This document shows, piece after piece, positions 36,346-46,436 of a stretch of 64,000 nucleotides of DNA. The DNA comes from an uncultured Paracoccaceae bacterium. Its GTDB lineage: Bacteria > Pseudomonadota > Alphaproteobacteria > Rhodobacterales > Rhodobacteraceae. The stretch covers positions 186,001-250,000 of the forward strand of contig CANLYJ010000001.1 of the NCBI GenBank assembly GCA_947495295.1, read 5' to 3'. Position 1 is the stretch's first letter; every line of letters starts with the position of its first letter. The position numbers and the translations under genes were made by a program. The notes beneath the pieces were generated by a model, which searched no databases, was not told the origin of the DNA, and worked only from the letters and a program-made list of their open reading frames with translations.

Positions 36346-37512
36346 ATGTCGATCCGAAGTGCGCTTTTTCTATCCCGTCGTCCTGCCGCCGCTTTTGTTG
36401 TGGTCGGGTTTTTCTGGGGGTGTTTTGCGGCCCATGTGCCAGTGCTCAAGGCGCAATTGGGCGCGTCGGATGCGCTGTTCGGGCTTTTGCTGTTGGGGTC
36501 AGCGACTGGTCTGGTGTCTTCAATGTGGTTGGCACCGCGTGCGGATCGGTGGCTGGGCAGCCGCAGCATGCAGGTGGGGGCGGTTGCCCTTGGGCTGGCC
36601 TGGCTTTTGCCAGCCTTGATCACAGCCCCGCTGTTATTTGCGATGACAATGGGCCTGGTCGGTTTGGCATCGGGCCTTTTGGATGTGGTCATGAATGCCC
36701 GGGTCAGCGAGTTGGAAGCGCGCCATAACCGCCCGTTGATGAATGCCAACCATGCGATGTTTTCGATCGCTTATGCGGTGGCCGCTTTGGTGGTGAGCGT
36801 CACCCGAGAGCTGGGCGTGCCGCCGGTGATCGTCTTTGCCGGGTTCAGCATATGCGCAATCCTGCTGGTCCCGTTTATTCGTATGGACATCGCAGCGGTG
36901 CCCGAGGAGGACGGCTATACGGGCCACTACCCGTTTTGGCCGATCCTGCTATGTGGTGCGATCGTGTTGGTCGCGTTCATGTCGGAAGCGACAGTCGAAG
37001 CGTGGTCGGCGCTGCATGTGGAACGCACGCTAGGCGGCGGTGCCGCCGAGGGCGCGCTGGGCCCGGCCATGCTGGGCCTGACGATGGCCTTTGGCAGATT
37101 TTCGGGACAGGCTGTGGCCGAACGGTTTCGTGAGATCCCGGTTGTCATCGTGGCGTCGCTGATTTCCGCTAGCGGCGCCCTGATCGCGGCTTTCGCATCG
37201 TCACCGACCATAGCTTATGTGGGTTTTGGCATTCTGGGCCTTGGCGTATCCGTCATCGGGCCGATGGGTCTGGCCCTTGTTGGCAAGATGGTGCCAGCCC
37301 ATCTGCGCACAGAAGCGATCAGCCGGGTTGCGGTGATCGGGTTTTCCGGCTTCTTTTTCGCGCCAATGCTGATGGGGCTGGTGTCAGAAATGTTCGGGCT
37401 GCGTCTGGCCTTTGCCGCCGTGGCCCTGTTGTTGATCACGGCGGTGCCTTTGGCCTTGTTGACATCGCGCCGCCTGATATCTGGCACAACGCAGCAAAAA
37501 GGGCCGGCATAG
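36346..37512 (+). CDS. MFS transporter
   Basis: A 388-residue, 12-helix major facilitator superfamily permease with the loop GLVSSMWLAPRADRWLGSR between helices 2 and 3 and repeated hydrophobic spans through LVSEMFGLRLAFAAVALLLITAV. It resembles the Bsc6/FucP-like group often drawn as inner-membrane proteins of unknown substrate. ATG 36346 has AGGGA about 8 bases upstream; the in-frame GTG at 36307 is less likely. Confidence 0.82.
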   Translation: MSIRSALFLSRRPAAAFVVVGFFWGCFAAHVPVLKAQLGASDALFGLLLLGSATGLVSSMWLAPRADRWLGSRSMQVGAVALGLAWLLPALITAPLLFAMTMGLVGLASGLLDVVMNARVSELEARHNRPLMNANHAMFSIAYAVAALVVSVTRELGVPPVIVFAGFSICAILLVPFIRMDIAAVPEEDGYTGHYPFWPILLCGAIVLVAFMSEATVEAWSALHVERTLGGGAAEGALGPAMLGLTMAFGRFSGQAVAERFREIPVVIVASLISASGALIAAFASSPTIAYVGFGILGLGVSVIGPMGLALVGKMVPAHLRTEAISRVAVIGFSGFFFAPMLMGLVSEMFGLRLAFAAVALLLITAVPLALLTSRRLISGTTQQKGPA

Positions 37513-37553
37513 GCCGACCCTTAAATGCGTTTGATCAGCCTAAATGGCTATCT

Positions 37554-37847
37554 TTAGCGCTCAGCGGTTTCGATGACCTCTTCGACCGGTTCTTCCTCTG
37601 CCGGTGCGGCGGCGGGTTCGTCATCGTCGTCGTCATCATTGGCGTTGATGGCCGCAGCGATCAGCAGGGCTGCCAGAATACCGACGATGATATAGGTGGA
37701 GTTGACCGAGGATGCAGCGGGTGCAGCCATGTTGTCGTCCGCCACCTGCGGTCTTTCCATGATTTCGGGGGCAAGGCCGCCAGCCTGGGCGGTCGTTGTG
37801 GCGATCAGCAGCGATGTTGCCGCAATCAATGTTGACGTAATGCGCAT
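37554..37847 (-). CDS. Small secreted/membrane protein with acidic tail
   Basis: 97 residues: a signal peptide (ITSTLIAATSLLIATTTAQA), a short exported segment, one membrane helix (TYIIVGILAALLIAAAI), then NANDDDDDDEPAAA and a Glu/Pro-rich end. Similar small proteins are common in this family of bacteria; function is unknown. GGAG lies upstream of the ATG. Confidence 0.7.
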   Translation of the reverse strand: MRITSTLIAATSLLIATTTAQAGGLAPEIMERPQVADDNMAAPAASSVNSTYIIVGILAALLIAAAINANDDDDDDEPAAAPAEEEPVEEVIETAER

Positions 37848-37991
37848 AACAAAAAACTCCTTTGTAACGTCTGTGCACTCGCGACGCCGGGGAATAGCGC
37901 CCCCGGGGACATCATCACGTTCCGCAGAAATGGTGCGCAGGTCAACAAATTATTAACATAATTCGGTATTTACCGATGGAAATGCGCCGTT

Positions 37992-39161
37992 TTAGGCCCA
38001 GTTTCCTTCGAAGTTTTCGGGCACCAGCAGCACATCACGATCCAGATCCTGCACATGCCGTCGCCCGCAAAGGGCCATGGTGACGTCCAGTTCCTTGTGG
38101 ATCACATCGAGCGCTGCGCTGACCCCTTTTTCACCCATCGCCCCCAGCCCATAGATATAGGCGCGCCCGATATAGACGCCCTTGGCCCCCAGCGCCAAAG
38201 CCTTCAGCACGTCCTGGCCGGAACGGATGCCACTATCCATATGGATTTCAATCTGGTCGCCTACCGCCTGCACGATCTGGGGCAGCATCCGGATGGCGGA
38301 TAGGGCACCGTCAAGCTGCCGCCCGCCATGGTTGCTGACGATGATCGCATCCGCCCCGATTTCGACGGCTTTCCTGGCATCTGCGGGGTCGAGGATCCCC
38401 TTGAGGATCAGCTTGCCCCCCCATTTTTCCTTGAGCTTGGCAATCTTGTCCCAATCCAGCCGCAGATCGAATTGTTCTGCCGTCCAGGATGACAGGCTGG
38501 ACGTGTCGCCCACGCCCTTTGCATGCCCGACGATGTTGCCGAATGACCGCCGTTTGGTTTGCAGCATGCCCAGACCCCATTGCCATTTCGTGGCGAGGTT
38601 GATCATCGTGGGGATGGTCAGTTTCGGCGGGGCGGTCAGCCCGTTTTTCAGGTCTTTGTGCCGTTGCCCCAGAATTTGCAGATCAAGTGTCAGGACCAGC
38701 GCCGAACAACCCGCGTTCTTGGCCCGGGCGATGATGTTATCGACGAATTCCTCGTCCTGCATGACGTAGAGCTGGAACCAGAACGGGTCCGTGGTGTTTT
38801 CGGCGACATCCTCGATCGAGCAGATCGACATAGTTGACAGGGTGAAGGGCACGCCGAATTTTTCGGCCGCTTTGGCGGCTTTGATTTCCCCATCGGCGCA
38901 TTGCATTCCGGTCAGCCCAACGGGGGCCAAGGCCACGGGCATGGCCACATCCTGCCCGATCATCTGCGCCTTGGTACTGCGGTCGGACATGTCCACTGCC
39001 ACCCGTTGCCGCAATCTGATCTGTTCGAAATCGGAGGTGTTTTCGCGGAATGTCTGTTCCGTCCAACTGCCGCTTTCGGCGTAATCATAAAACATCTTGG
39101 GTGCGCGGCGTTTGTGCATCCGCTTGAGATCATCAATCGTGGTGATGACGGGCATGGTCAA
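37992..39161 (-). CDS. lldD: FMN-dependent L-lactate dehydrogenase
   Basis: A 389-residue member of the alpha-hydroxy-acid oxidase/dehydrogenase family oxidising L-lactate to pyruvate. Marks: YDYAESGSWTEQTFREN, MPVALAPVGLTGMQCADGE, LVLTLDLQILGQRHKDLKNG, LKGILDPADARKAVEIGAD, the catalytic His in IIVSNHGGRQLDG, and IHMDSGIRSGQDVLKALALGA for FMN phosphate. Length and motifs are complete. No lactate permease or regulator is adjacent. Confidence 0.92.
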   Translation of the reverse strand: MTMPVITTIDDLKRMHKRRAPKMFYDYAESGSWTEQTFRENTSDFEQIRLRQRVAVDMSDRSTKAQMIGQDVAMPVALAPVGLTGMQCADGEIKAAKAAEKFGVPFTLSTMSICSIEDVAENTTDPFWFQLYVMQDEEFVDNIIARAKNAGCSALVLTLDLQILGQRHKDLKNGLTAPPKLTIPTMINLATKWQWGLGMLQTKRRSFGNIVGHAKGVGDTSSLSSWTAEQFDLRLDWDKIAKLKEKWGGKLILKGILDPADARKAVEIGADAIIVSNHGGRQLDGALSAIRMLPQIVQAVGDQIEIHMDSGIRSGQDVLKALALGAKGVYIGRAYIYGLGAMGEKGVSAALDVIHKELDVTMALCGRRHVQDLDRDVLLVPENFEGNWA

Positions 39162-39207
39162 ATCCTTCGAATTGGTAAGATGTTCATACCAATTCGGGGG
39201 AAAACTG

Positions 39208-41223
39208 TCAAAGGGATAAAGCGTGCCGCAGGAATGCGTAGCCTAATGCCAGTTCGCGTGCAGCTTCGGTCGTTTGCCCGCCGCCGCCATGCCCGCCCGC
39301 CCGGCTGTGGAACCGGACTGGCTGCCCCGCCTGTTCCAGCAGGGCTGCAAATCGCCGCGAATGGGATGGGTCCACCCGATCATCGGTTTCATTGGTGTCG
39401 ATCAGGGCAGGGGGGTAGGCCCGGTCATCCTGCGCTACCACATTATGCACAGGTGAATAGGCCCGCAGCCAATCCCGCGCTTGCGGATCATCGGGGTCGC
39501 CATATTCGTCGATCCAACCCGCCCCAGCCGGGAACAGGTGATAACGCAGCTGGTCATAGACCCCGACCGTGGCCCAGACCGCCCCGAAATGTTCGGGGTA
39601 ACGGGTAAGCATCACGCCGCAAAGTAGCCCGCCATTGCTGCCGCCATGGCAGGCGATCTGGTCAGCCGTGGTGTAGCCTCGTTGCACAAGGTCGCGCGCG
39701 ATGGCTGCGAAATCGGCGAAGGCCAGTTTGCGCTTCTCGCCTTTGGCGGCCAGATGCCAGGCTGTGCCGAATTCCCCACCGCCGCGAATGTACCCTTGCA
39801 CATAAGCCCCGCCGCGTGACAGCCATGCGGGCCCTTGTAGCCGCATGTAATACGGCCCCAGTGACACGCCAAACCCGCCATAGCCATATTGCAGCACCGG
39901 TATTCGGCCCATCTGGCTGGCATGATCCTTTGGCAGGATGATGTGATACGGCACCTTTGTCCCGTCATCGGATATGGCCATGTGCATGCGCACTTCCATC
40001 CCGGTTGCGTCAAAACTGGTCGTGCCTTTGATCAGCCGTTCCGCCGCGGCGGGTGTGCTGGTTTGGTCAAACACCCAAGTTTGGTTTGGTTCCAGAAATC
40101 CTGACGTAAACAGTTGCATCGGCCCGTCGGATGGCCCTTCTGCATCAAACCGGCCGATCCCGACCGATTGGGTATCGATGGGCAGCGGCAGCGTTTCAGG
40201 GCTGGCGTCAGGATCGCGCAGATCATAGCGGCGCAGCTGTGGGGTTAACGTGTCTTCCTCGACCCAGAACAGGTGATCGCGCCCAAAGACGGCATAAGCA
40301 TCCTGCACCGCCCGCCGTTCGGATGGGGTGAAAAGGATCTTCTTGTCGCTACCGTCGATCCGGCGCAGTACCAAAGTCCCGGGCGCATCCGGCCCGTCAT
40401 CGGCGGTGACATAGGCGTAATGCGTGTCGTTATGGGTGCAGGAGGTGTGGCTGGGTGCGTCCAGCGGGTGATCAGTGTCCCCTATTTGCAGGCGCTGCAC
40501 GGTATCGCCAATATTGCGCACCCGTCCGAAACCAATGCCCCGGCTGCCATCGCGCAGGGGGAATGTGTAGCCATAGCCCAGCAGATCATCGTGATCGACC
40601 TCGAACACCGTCGGCGCGTCGGTCAAATCCGTGCCCCGCCGCAGTTTCACGACACGTCCTTGCCAGCCAGAGCGTGTAGCGCTGCCGGGCAGGGCAGCGG
40701 TGGCGAAAAGGAGTGTATTTTCGTCCAGCCAGTTTGCATCGGACCGGGCAGGGGGGATGTCAAAACCCCCGGACACGGCTGCGGCGGTGTCACAATCCCA
40801 TTCAAGATGCCGGGTCAGGTCGGACCCTTTATGCGACAAATGCAACACCACGCGGCCCGGATCAGACCAGAGCGTCGCGGCGCCACGCCAATGCCAGTCA
40901 TCCCCGTCCATTTCGCAAAAGGCATCAAGGTCAAACACGGTTTGCCAGGGGGCATCAGCGGTGATGGCTGTCCCGTCCTTCACACGCCGCCAGATTCCGC
41001 GCGGGTGATTGGCGTTGCGATGCCAGTTGAAAATCCAATTGCCGCGCCGGATGATACCGCCCAGATTGTCGGGATCTTCCAGGATCTTTGCGAACTGGGC
41101 GGCATCGGTTTCAAACTGGGCGTCGCAAAGCGCAGCCTCCGTGCGGCTGATATGTCGCTTGGAAAACGCTGCGATGGCGGCGGCATCCGTCTCCAGTGCC
41201 GGGAAGGCGATGTCATCAGTCAT
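39208..41223 (-). CDS. Prolyl oligopeptidase family protein (S9A)
   Basis: A 671-residue serine peptidase. The N-terminal half is a beta-propeller; the C-terminal alpha/beta hydrolase carries the nucleophile in CHGGSNGGLLCGVMLTRYP, the Asp region in IDTNETDDRVDPSHSRRF and the His in RAGGHGGGGQT. It contains PVLQYGYGGFGVSLGPYY and WLSRGGAYVQGYIRGGGEFG, as in prolyl oligopeptidases. No signal peptide, so probably cytosolic cleavage of short proline-containing peptides. Confidence 0.92.
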   Translation of the reverse strand: MTDDIAFPALETDAAAIAAFSKRHISRTEAALCDAQFETDAAQFAKILEDPDNLGGIIRRGNWIFNWHRNANHPRGIWRRVKDGTAITADAPWQTVFDLDAFCEMDGDDWHWRGAATLWSDPGRVVLHLSHKGSDLTRHLEWDCDTAAAVSGGFDIPPARSDANWLDENTLLFATAALPGSATRSGWQGRVVKLRRGTDLTDAPTVFEVDHDDLLGYGYTFPLRDGSRGIGFGRVRNIGDTVQRLQIGDTDHPLDAPSHTSCTHNDTHYAYVTADDGPDAPGTLVLRRIDGSDKKILFTPSERRAVQDAYAVFGRDHLFWVEEDTLTPQLRRYDLRDPDASPETLPLPIDTQSVGIGRFDAEGPSDGPMQLFTSGFLEPNQTWVFDQTSTPAAAERLIKGTTSFDATGMEVRMHMAISDDGTKVPYHIILPKDHASQMGRIPVLQYGYGGFGVSLGPYYMRLQGPAWLSRGGAYVQGYIRGGGEFGTAWHLAAKGEKRKLAFADFAAIARDLVQRGYTTADQIACHGGSNGGLLCGVMLTRYPEHFGAVWATVGVYDQLRYHLFPAGAGWIDEYGDPDDPQARDWLRAYSPVHNVVAQDDRAYPPALIDTNETDDRVDPSHSRRFAALLEQAGQPVRFHSRAGGHGGGGQTTEAARELALGYAFLRHALSL

Positions 41224-41286
41224 GGGCCGGAGTTAAGCCGCAATCTGTGGTTGATGACAAGTGCCGCACGGTGCCCGGCTGCGACC

Positions 41287-42078
41287 CTAGGCGCGATGCG
41301 CCCCGTCAGACAGGGATTTTACGAAATCCAGCACTTCGGTGACGGTTTCACCGGCGCCGATCCGCTCAACAATGGCTGATCCGACGACGGCCCCATCGGC
41401 GATCCGCGCGATGCTTTCTGCCGCTTCCGGTGTCTTGATCCCAAATCCCACGATGACGGGCAGGTCGGTTTGCGCCTTGATCCGCGCAACCTCGGGTGCG
41501 ACCACATCCGCCTGTGCCGCAGCGGCCCCGGTTATCCCGGTGACTGAGACGTAATAGACAAACCCGGATGTGTTTTCGAGCACTTTGGGCAGGCGTTTGT
41601 CATCGGTGGTGGGCGTGGCCAACCGGATAAAGTTGATGCCTGCGGCCTGTGCCGGAATGCAAAGTTCGTCGTCTTCCTCTGGTGGCAGATCAACGATGAT
41701 CAGCCCGTCGATGCCTGCGGATTTGGCGTCCGTCAGAAATGCATCGACCCCGCGCGAATAGATCGGGTTGTAATAGCCCATCATCACAATTGGTGTGCTG
41801 TCATCGGTTTCGCGCAAGGCGCGCGCGTAGGCGAGCGTTTTTTCCAGATCCTGCCCGGCTTCCAGCGCCCGCTGACCCGCCAGTTGGATCGTGGGTCCGT
41901 CAGCCATCGGATCAGTGAACGGCACCCCCAGTTCGATGATGTCAACGCCCGCAGCGGGCAGCCCTTTGACCACCTCAAGCCCGGTGTCGTAGTCGGGATC
42001 GCCGGCCATGACATAGGCCACAAACGCCTTTTTCCCAGATGTCTGAAGCCGCGCAAAGGTTGCGTCAATTCTGCTCAT
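41287..42078 (-). CDS. trpA: Tryptophan synthase alpha subunit
   Basis: A 263-residue TIM-barrel cleaving indole-3-glycerol phosphate to indole and G3P. ATG 42078 gives [20 protein letters not shown]. The catalytic Glu is in [20 protein letters not shown], the Asp in [15 protein letters not shown], with [13 protein letters not shown] and [13 protein letters not shown] in the phosphate site. It is about 20 kb from trpB, unlike the usual trpBA pair. Divergent from ychF. Confidence 0.97.
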   Translation of the reverse strand: MSRIDATFARLQTSGKKAFVAYVMAGDPDYDTGLEVVKGLPAAGVDIIELGVPFTDPMADGPTIQLAGQRALEAGQDLEKTLAYARALRETDDSTPIVMMGYYNPIYSRGVDAFLTDAKSAGIDGLIIVDLPPEEDDELCIPAQAAGINFIRLATPTTDDKRLPKVLENTSGFVYYVSVTGITGAAAAQADVVAPEVARIKAQTDLPVIVGFGIKTPEAAESIARIADGAVVGSAIVERIGAGETVTEVLDFVKSLSDGAHRA

Positions 42079-42211
42079 GATCGTCCCCGTTTCAAAACTT
42101 GCGCCGGTTTGGGCCAAGACGGGCGGAAAATCAATGGTCGAAACAGGATCATCGCCTTGCCAGCCTGCCTTTGCATCCCTAGAAGCGCGCCAGATACGAA
42201 GGAGTTTCGCC

Positions 42212-43309
42212 ATGGGTTTCAAGATGGGTATCGTGGGTCTGCCGAATGTCGGCAAGTCGACCCTGTTCAACGCGCTGACCAAAACGGCTGCTGCACAGGC
42301 CGCAAATTTTCCGTTTTGCACGATTGAGCCCAATGTTGGTGAAGTGGCTGTGCCCGATGCCCGGTTGGACAAGCTGGCGGCGATTGCCGGGTCCAAGCAG
42401 ATTATTCCGACCCGGATGACCTTTGTCGATATTGCGGGTCTGGTTAAAGGTGCCTCCAAGGGCGAAGGTCTGGGCAATCAGTTTCTGGCCAATATCCGCG
42501 AATGCGACGCTATCGCCCATGTGCTGCGTTGTTTTGAGGATGATGACATCACCCATGTTGACGGTCGCGTTGATCCGGTGGCGGACGCCGATGTGATCGA
42601 AACCGAACTGATGCTGGCCGATCTGGAAAGCATTGAAAAGCGGTTGCAGAATATCGTCCGTAAGGTACGCGGCGGCGATAAGGAAGCTGTCGTGCAGGAA
42701 CGTTTGTTGAATGCAGCCCGCGCCGCATTGGAAGAGGGCAAGCCCGCCCGCACTGTCGATGTGGATGACGACGACGCCAAGGCGTGGAAGATGCTGCAAC
42801 TTCTGACGACCAAGCCGATCCTGTATGTCTGCAATGTTGAGGAAGACAGCGCCGGTACTGGCAACAGTCAATCCGCCCGCGTTGTTGAAATGGCTGCCGC
42901 CCAAGGCAATGCCCATGTGGTGATCAGCGCTCGGATCGAGGAAGAGATCAGCCAGTTGGAGCCTGACGAGGCCGAGATGTTTCTGGGTGAAATGGGGCTG
43001 GAAGAGCCGGGGTTAGATCGGTTGATCCGCGCAGGTTATGAACTGCTGCATTTGCAGACCTATTTCACCGTCGGCCCGAAAGAAGCGCGCGCCTGGACCA
43101 TCAAGGAGGGCACCAGCGCCCCGCAGGCCGCTGGCGTCATTCATGGTGATTTCGAGCGTGGTTTTATCCGGGCGGAAACGATTGCCTATGATGATTTCGT
43201 CGATCTTGGCGGCGAAGGGCCATCCAAGGAAGCCGGCAAGATGCGCGCCGAGGGTAAGGCCTATATCGTCAAGGATGGCGATGTGATGCATTTCCTGCAT
43301 AACGGATAG
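42212..43309 (+). CDS. ychF: Redox-regulated ATPase YchF (Obg family)
   Basis: A 365-residue ribosome-associated Obg-like ATPase. The P-loop [15 protein letters not shown] is near residue 9, followed by [39 protein letters not shown] and YVCNVEED (altered G4, consistent with ATP preference), with a C-terminal TGS domain ([22 protein letters not shown] in two pieces, [12 protein letters not shown]). ATG 42212 has AAGGAG 8 bases upstream. Confidence 0.97.
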   Translation: MGFKMGIVGLPNVGKSTLFNALTKTAAAQAANFPFCTIEPNVGEVAVPDARLDKLAAIAGSKQIIPTRMTFVDIAGLVKGASKGEGLGNQFLANIRECDAIAHVLRCFEDDDITHVDGRVDPVADADVIETELMLADLESIEKRLQNIVRKVRGGDKEAVVQERLLNAARAALEEGKPARTVDVDDDDAKAWKMLQLLTTKPILYVCNVEEDSAGTGNSQSARVVEMAAAQGNAHVVISARIEEEISQLEPDEAEMFLGEMGLEEPGLDRLIRAGYELLHLQTYFTVGPKEARAWTIKEGTSAPQAAGVIHGDFERGFIRAETIAYDDFVDLGGEGPSKEAGKMRAEGKAYIVKDGDVMHFLHNG

Positions 43310-43529
43310 TGGCGCCACGCGAGTGATTAAGGTTGGATATCTGCGCTGTCGAGGGCGCAGATCGGGACTGTTTTCTTGCGCATCTAAAAAGGGGCCGCGG
43401 CCAGCGCCCCAGTGGCGTTGGTTGTGGTGGCGTTTCGTGATCGCCTAAAAAGTGTTTTTGTGGATGCTGATGTCGTGGTATCGTCAGATCATTCTTAAGA
43501 AACAAACATTTTTTGACATCGGATATCAC

Positions 43530-45575
43530 ATGACTTTCAAGCTTTCTTTGATCTTCTCAAAGCGATTCTGGCTGGCTGTATTGGTGATCGGCGCCATTGC
43601 ATTGTTCCTGTTGCTGCGCAGCACGAGCGTCCAGGCCTTGGTTGAGACGTTGACGCCGCCCGACTTGCCTGATCAGGACCTTCCGCAAAACCGCGAAGTG
43701 CTGGCCCAGAACTGGACCCCGGAGATGACGGAGCGCTTTCATTTCATCTCGCAAGGGACGGCGACTTTGCCGATCCCCTATGATTGGCTGATCGCGTTGG
43801 AACAGCCCGAGGCATCGCCCTGGGGTTTGTTGTGGCCGGGTGCAAATCCGCCATTTACGCAGCCCGATTACATCGCCCGCTATGGTTTTATCCCCAGTGC
43901 CCCGTCGGCGCATAACCCGGACGGTTTGCCCATCGGCTTTGCGCGCACCGACTACCAGAATATTGCCGGATATCCGACCACGACGACCGCTGTGGGGTTT
44001 AGCTGCGCAGCTTGCCACACTGGCCGGTTTGTTGATGGTGATACGGAGTATCTGGTTAATGGTGGCCCCGCCGTTACCGATTTGCAGGTATTCTCTGCCG
44101 GGTTGGCCGCGGCCCTGGGGCAGACCGTGCTTGCATCGAAACTGCCCCTGCCCAATCAACGCTTTGATCGTTTTGCCCAAGCAGTTTTGGGTGACACCTA
44201 TTCGGCGGTCACCAAGCTTAAGCTCGCGGATGAACTGCAATCCGTGGCAGAGGCAGGTGCCGCACAGGCCGATACGATTGATGTGGTTGAGGGGTTTGGC
44301 CGATTGGATGCGTTGAACCGTATCGGCAATCAGGTGTTTTCCAAAAACACCGGCCGGACGCAGAATTACGCCCCGATCAATGCCCCTGTGAATTATCCGC
44401 ATATCTGGACGGTCAGTTGGTTTGACTGGGTGCAATATGATGGATCGATCATGCAACCCCTGATCCGTAATGCGGGTGAGGCGCTGGGTGTGCATGCTGC
44501 CGTCAACCTGACCGCACCTGATGACGAGAGTCTGTTTTCCTCTGCCATCCCGGTGGACGATCTGGTCTGGATCGAACAGACGCTGGCCGGGTCCACGCCG
44601 CCGATGCAGGCGCGCGCCTTTGACGGGTTGCTGGCACCTGAATGGCCTGCTTCGCTTGGTCCGGTTGATGCCACTTTGGCAGCAACCGGCGCGGCCTTGT
44701 ATCAGGACATGTGCAGCGGATGCCATATGCCCCCGTTGAACAGCAATGAAATCTGGAGCGATCGGTATTTCAAGCCCATTGTATGGGATAACTATAGTGG
44801 CACGCAGACCACTGAAAACGCGTTCTTGGCCCTGAATATCCTGCCGCTTGATGTGATTGGTACGGATCCTGCCCAGTCCCGTGTTCTGGCGCAGCGCACG
44901 ATTGACACTGCTGCCAATACCAAAACGGGCGAGGCCGGATTGGGGATCAACACCACGATCTGCGTACCCCGGCCAAGGGCGACCGGCGTCGCCAATACCG
45001 AAAGCGGTTATGATGATACCGTGAACATGCGCGGTGGCGCGGCAGAGAATGCACTGGTCCCGCAACAGGTGCGCGATGGCCCGATGCTGAACTATGCCCA
45101 TGCGTTGGGCGCGCTGGTGCAGGAAACCAATGATGCGTGGTTCAATGCCAATAACGTGCCGCAAGACATCCGCACCCGATTTACCGGTGAGCAGCCCAAT
45201 TGCCTGCAAGCCGGGGCCGGGTACAAGGCCCGTCCGCTGAACGGTGTCTGGGCGACCGCCCCGTTCTTGCACAATGGGTCGGTGCCGACGCTGGATGATC
45301 TTTTGCGTCCAGCCGATCAACGCCCCCGTTTTGTGCGTTTGGGTGATCCTGCATTTGATGCTGCCAAGGTTGGGTTGGCCCAGCCTGTGTTGGATGGTGA
45401 TAGGTATCTCGCTTATGTCGACGGGTATTTCATCATGGACACGGCATTGGATGGAAACCGCAATACCGGTCACGCCTTTGGCGAAGCGGCAGATGGTGAC
45501 AAGACCGGTGTGATCGGCAGGGCGATAAGCGATGAAGAACGCGCAGCACTGATTGCGTTTCTTAAGACGTTGTAG
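43530..45575 (+). CDS. Di-heme cytochrome c, RoxA-like / CcpA-MauG superfamily
   Basis: About 681 residues with a signal anchor (FWLAVLVIGAIALFLLLRS). Two heme c sites: SCAACHTG near residue 158 and MCSGCHMP near 394. The region around 560 (NCLQAGAGYKARPLNGVWAT continuing to APFLHNGSVPTLDDLL) closely follows the signature of rubber oxygenase RoxA and related di-heme proteins, so periplasmic oxidative cleavage or peroxidase-like chemistry is likely. The substrate is unknown. ATG 43530 puts the anchor at the N-terminus; its ribosome site is weak. Confidence 0.8.
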   Translation: MTFKLSLIFSKRFWLAVLVIGAIALFLLLRSTSVQALVETLTPPDLPDQDLPQNREVLAQNWTPEMTERFHFISQGTATLPIPYDWLIALEQPEASPWGLLWPGANPPFTQPDYIARYGFIPSAPSAHNPDGLPIGFARTDYQNIAGYPTTTTAVGFSCAACHTGRFVDGDTEYLVNGGPAVTDLQVFSAGLAAALGQTVLASKLPLPNQRFDRFAQAVLGDTYSAVTKLKLADELQSVAEAGAAQADTIDVVEGFGRLDALNRIGNQVFSKNTGRTQNYAPINAPVNYPHIWTVSWFDWVQYDGSIMQPLIRNAGEALGVHAAVNLTAPDDESLFSSAIPVDDLVWIEQTLAGSTPPMQARAFDGLLAPEWPASLGPVDATLAATGAALYQDMCSGCHMPPLNSNEIWSDRYFKPIVWDNYSGTQTTENAFLALNILPLDVIGTDPAQSRVLAQRTIDTAANTKTGEAGLGINTTICVPRPRATGVANTESGYDDTVNMRGGAAENALVPQQVRDGPMLNYAHALGALVQETNDAWFNANNVPQDIRTRFTGEQPNCLQAGAGYKARPLNGVWATAPFLHNGSVPTLDDLLRPADQRPRFVRLGDPAFDAAKVGLAQPVLDGDRYLAYVDGYFIMDTALDGNRNTGHAFGEAADGDKTGVIGRAISDEERAALIAFLKTL

Positions 45576-45596
45576 CGATTGCGGTCATGGATGGCG

Positions 45597-46436
45597 TCAT
45601 TGGTCGCCATCCTTTTGCTGGCGCAGCCGGTTCTGAATACGCTTTGCCCGCTCTGGCGGAAGGGTTGGCGCGGCATCGCGCATCTTTTGCACTTTCGCCT
45701 CTGCCCCCGCGATCAGGTCATGAATATGTTGCGCCTCTGGCAGGTTTTTCCAGTACTTCTTGGGCATCTCAGACGTCATCGCCTTTATCTTGACCCGCGC
45801 CGGGTTAAAGATGTTGCAGAAATAGGTCCCCCACAGCGCCTCTGCCCCGTCCTCTGGCAGGTCGGGTTTGGGTTGGCCGGGATGAAAGCTCAGGTTTCCA
45901 TCGACGAATTGCGCGGTCACATCAGGCGTGGCGATCATCCAATCCATATCGGCAAAGCGCCGGGCAAAGAATGGGGCGGTCGGTTCGACAGTGTGATGGG
46001 TCGGTTCAAACCAGGCTGCAAAGCTGCGCCTGTCGCCGCCCTGGCGCAGATCACGAAAGCGGACAAAGGCTTTCATCTTGTGTTTGCACCGGTTCACACC
46101 CTTTTCCATCTGGCGCAGTTTGGCTAGGTGTTGATCCGCCCTGTCCTGCATCAGGCCGGTTTCATGCCGCAGCCGCCATAGCATGGCGTAAAGCCGTGCA
46201 AACCGTTGCGGGTCCTTGTGCCAGACCACGGTATCGGCCATCTGGACAAAGCTTTGCGGTGCTTTGATCCGGCGGCTGGGCGGCGGCAATGGGGTGGCTG
46301 TAGCGAAAAGTTCGCCCATCTCACCGCCAAAATCCCACAGCACGTCTTGGGGCGGGATGGCGGCCCCGATCAGCCGTTTGGCCGCGTCACGCCAGGCCAG
46401 ATCAGTGCCGATGCGTGGCAGGGGGACGGTATACAT
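45597..46436 (-). CDS. Putative DNA repair protein, TIGR03915-like (DUF4130)
   Basis: 279 residues with the DUF4130 arrangement: MYTVPLPRIGTDLAWRDAAK, VWHKDPQRFARLYAMLWRLRHE, KMKAFVRFRDL, AWFEPTHHTVEPTAPFFARRFADM (two pieces) and FHPGQPKPDLPEDGAEALWG. Family knowledge: this uracil-DNA-glycosylase-related protein is almost always found beside the TIGR03916-type radical SAM protein, as here, where it starts just past the end of that gene. Probable joint role in repair or modification of DNA. Confidence 0.85.
   Translation of the reverse strand: MYTVPLPRIGTDLAWRDAAKRLIGAAIPPQDVLWDFGGEMGELFATATPLPPPSRRIKAPQSFVQMADTVVWHKDPQRFARLYAMLWRLRHETGLMQDRADQHLAKLRQMEKGVNRCKHKMKAFVRFRDLRQGGDRRSFAAWFEPTHHTVEPTAPFFARRFADMDWMIATPDVTAQFVDGNLSFHPGQPKPDLPEDGAEALWGTYFCNIFNPARVKIKAMTSEMPKKYWKNLPEAQHIHDLIAGAEAKVQKMRDAAPTLPPERAKRIQNRLRQQKDGDQ

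Noticed and set aside
43557-45473. 638-codon minus-strand open frame over the di-heme cytochrome gene
   Set aside because: The plus-strand frame has two CxxCH motifs and the RoxA-like signature; the reverse frame shows nothing.
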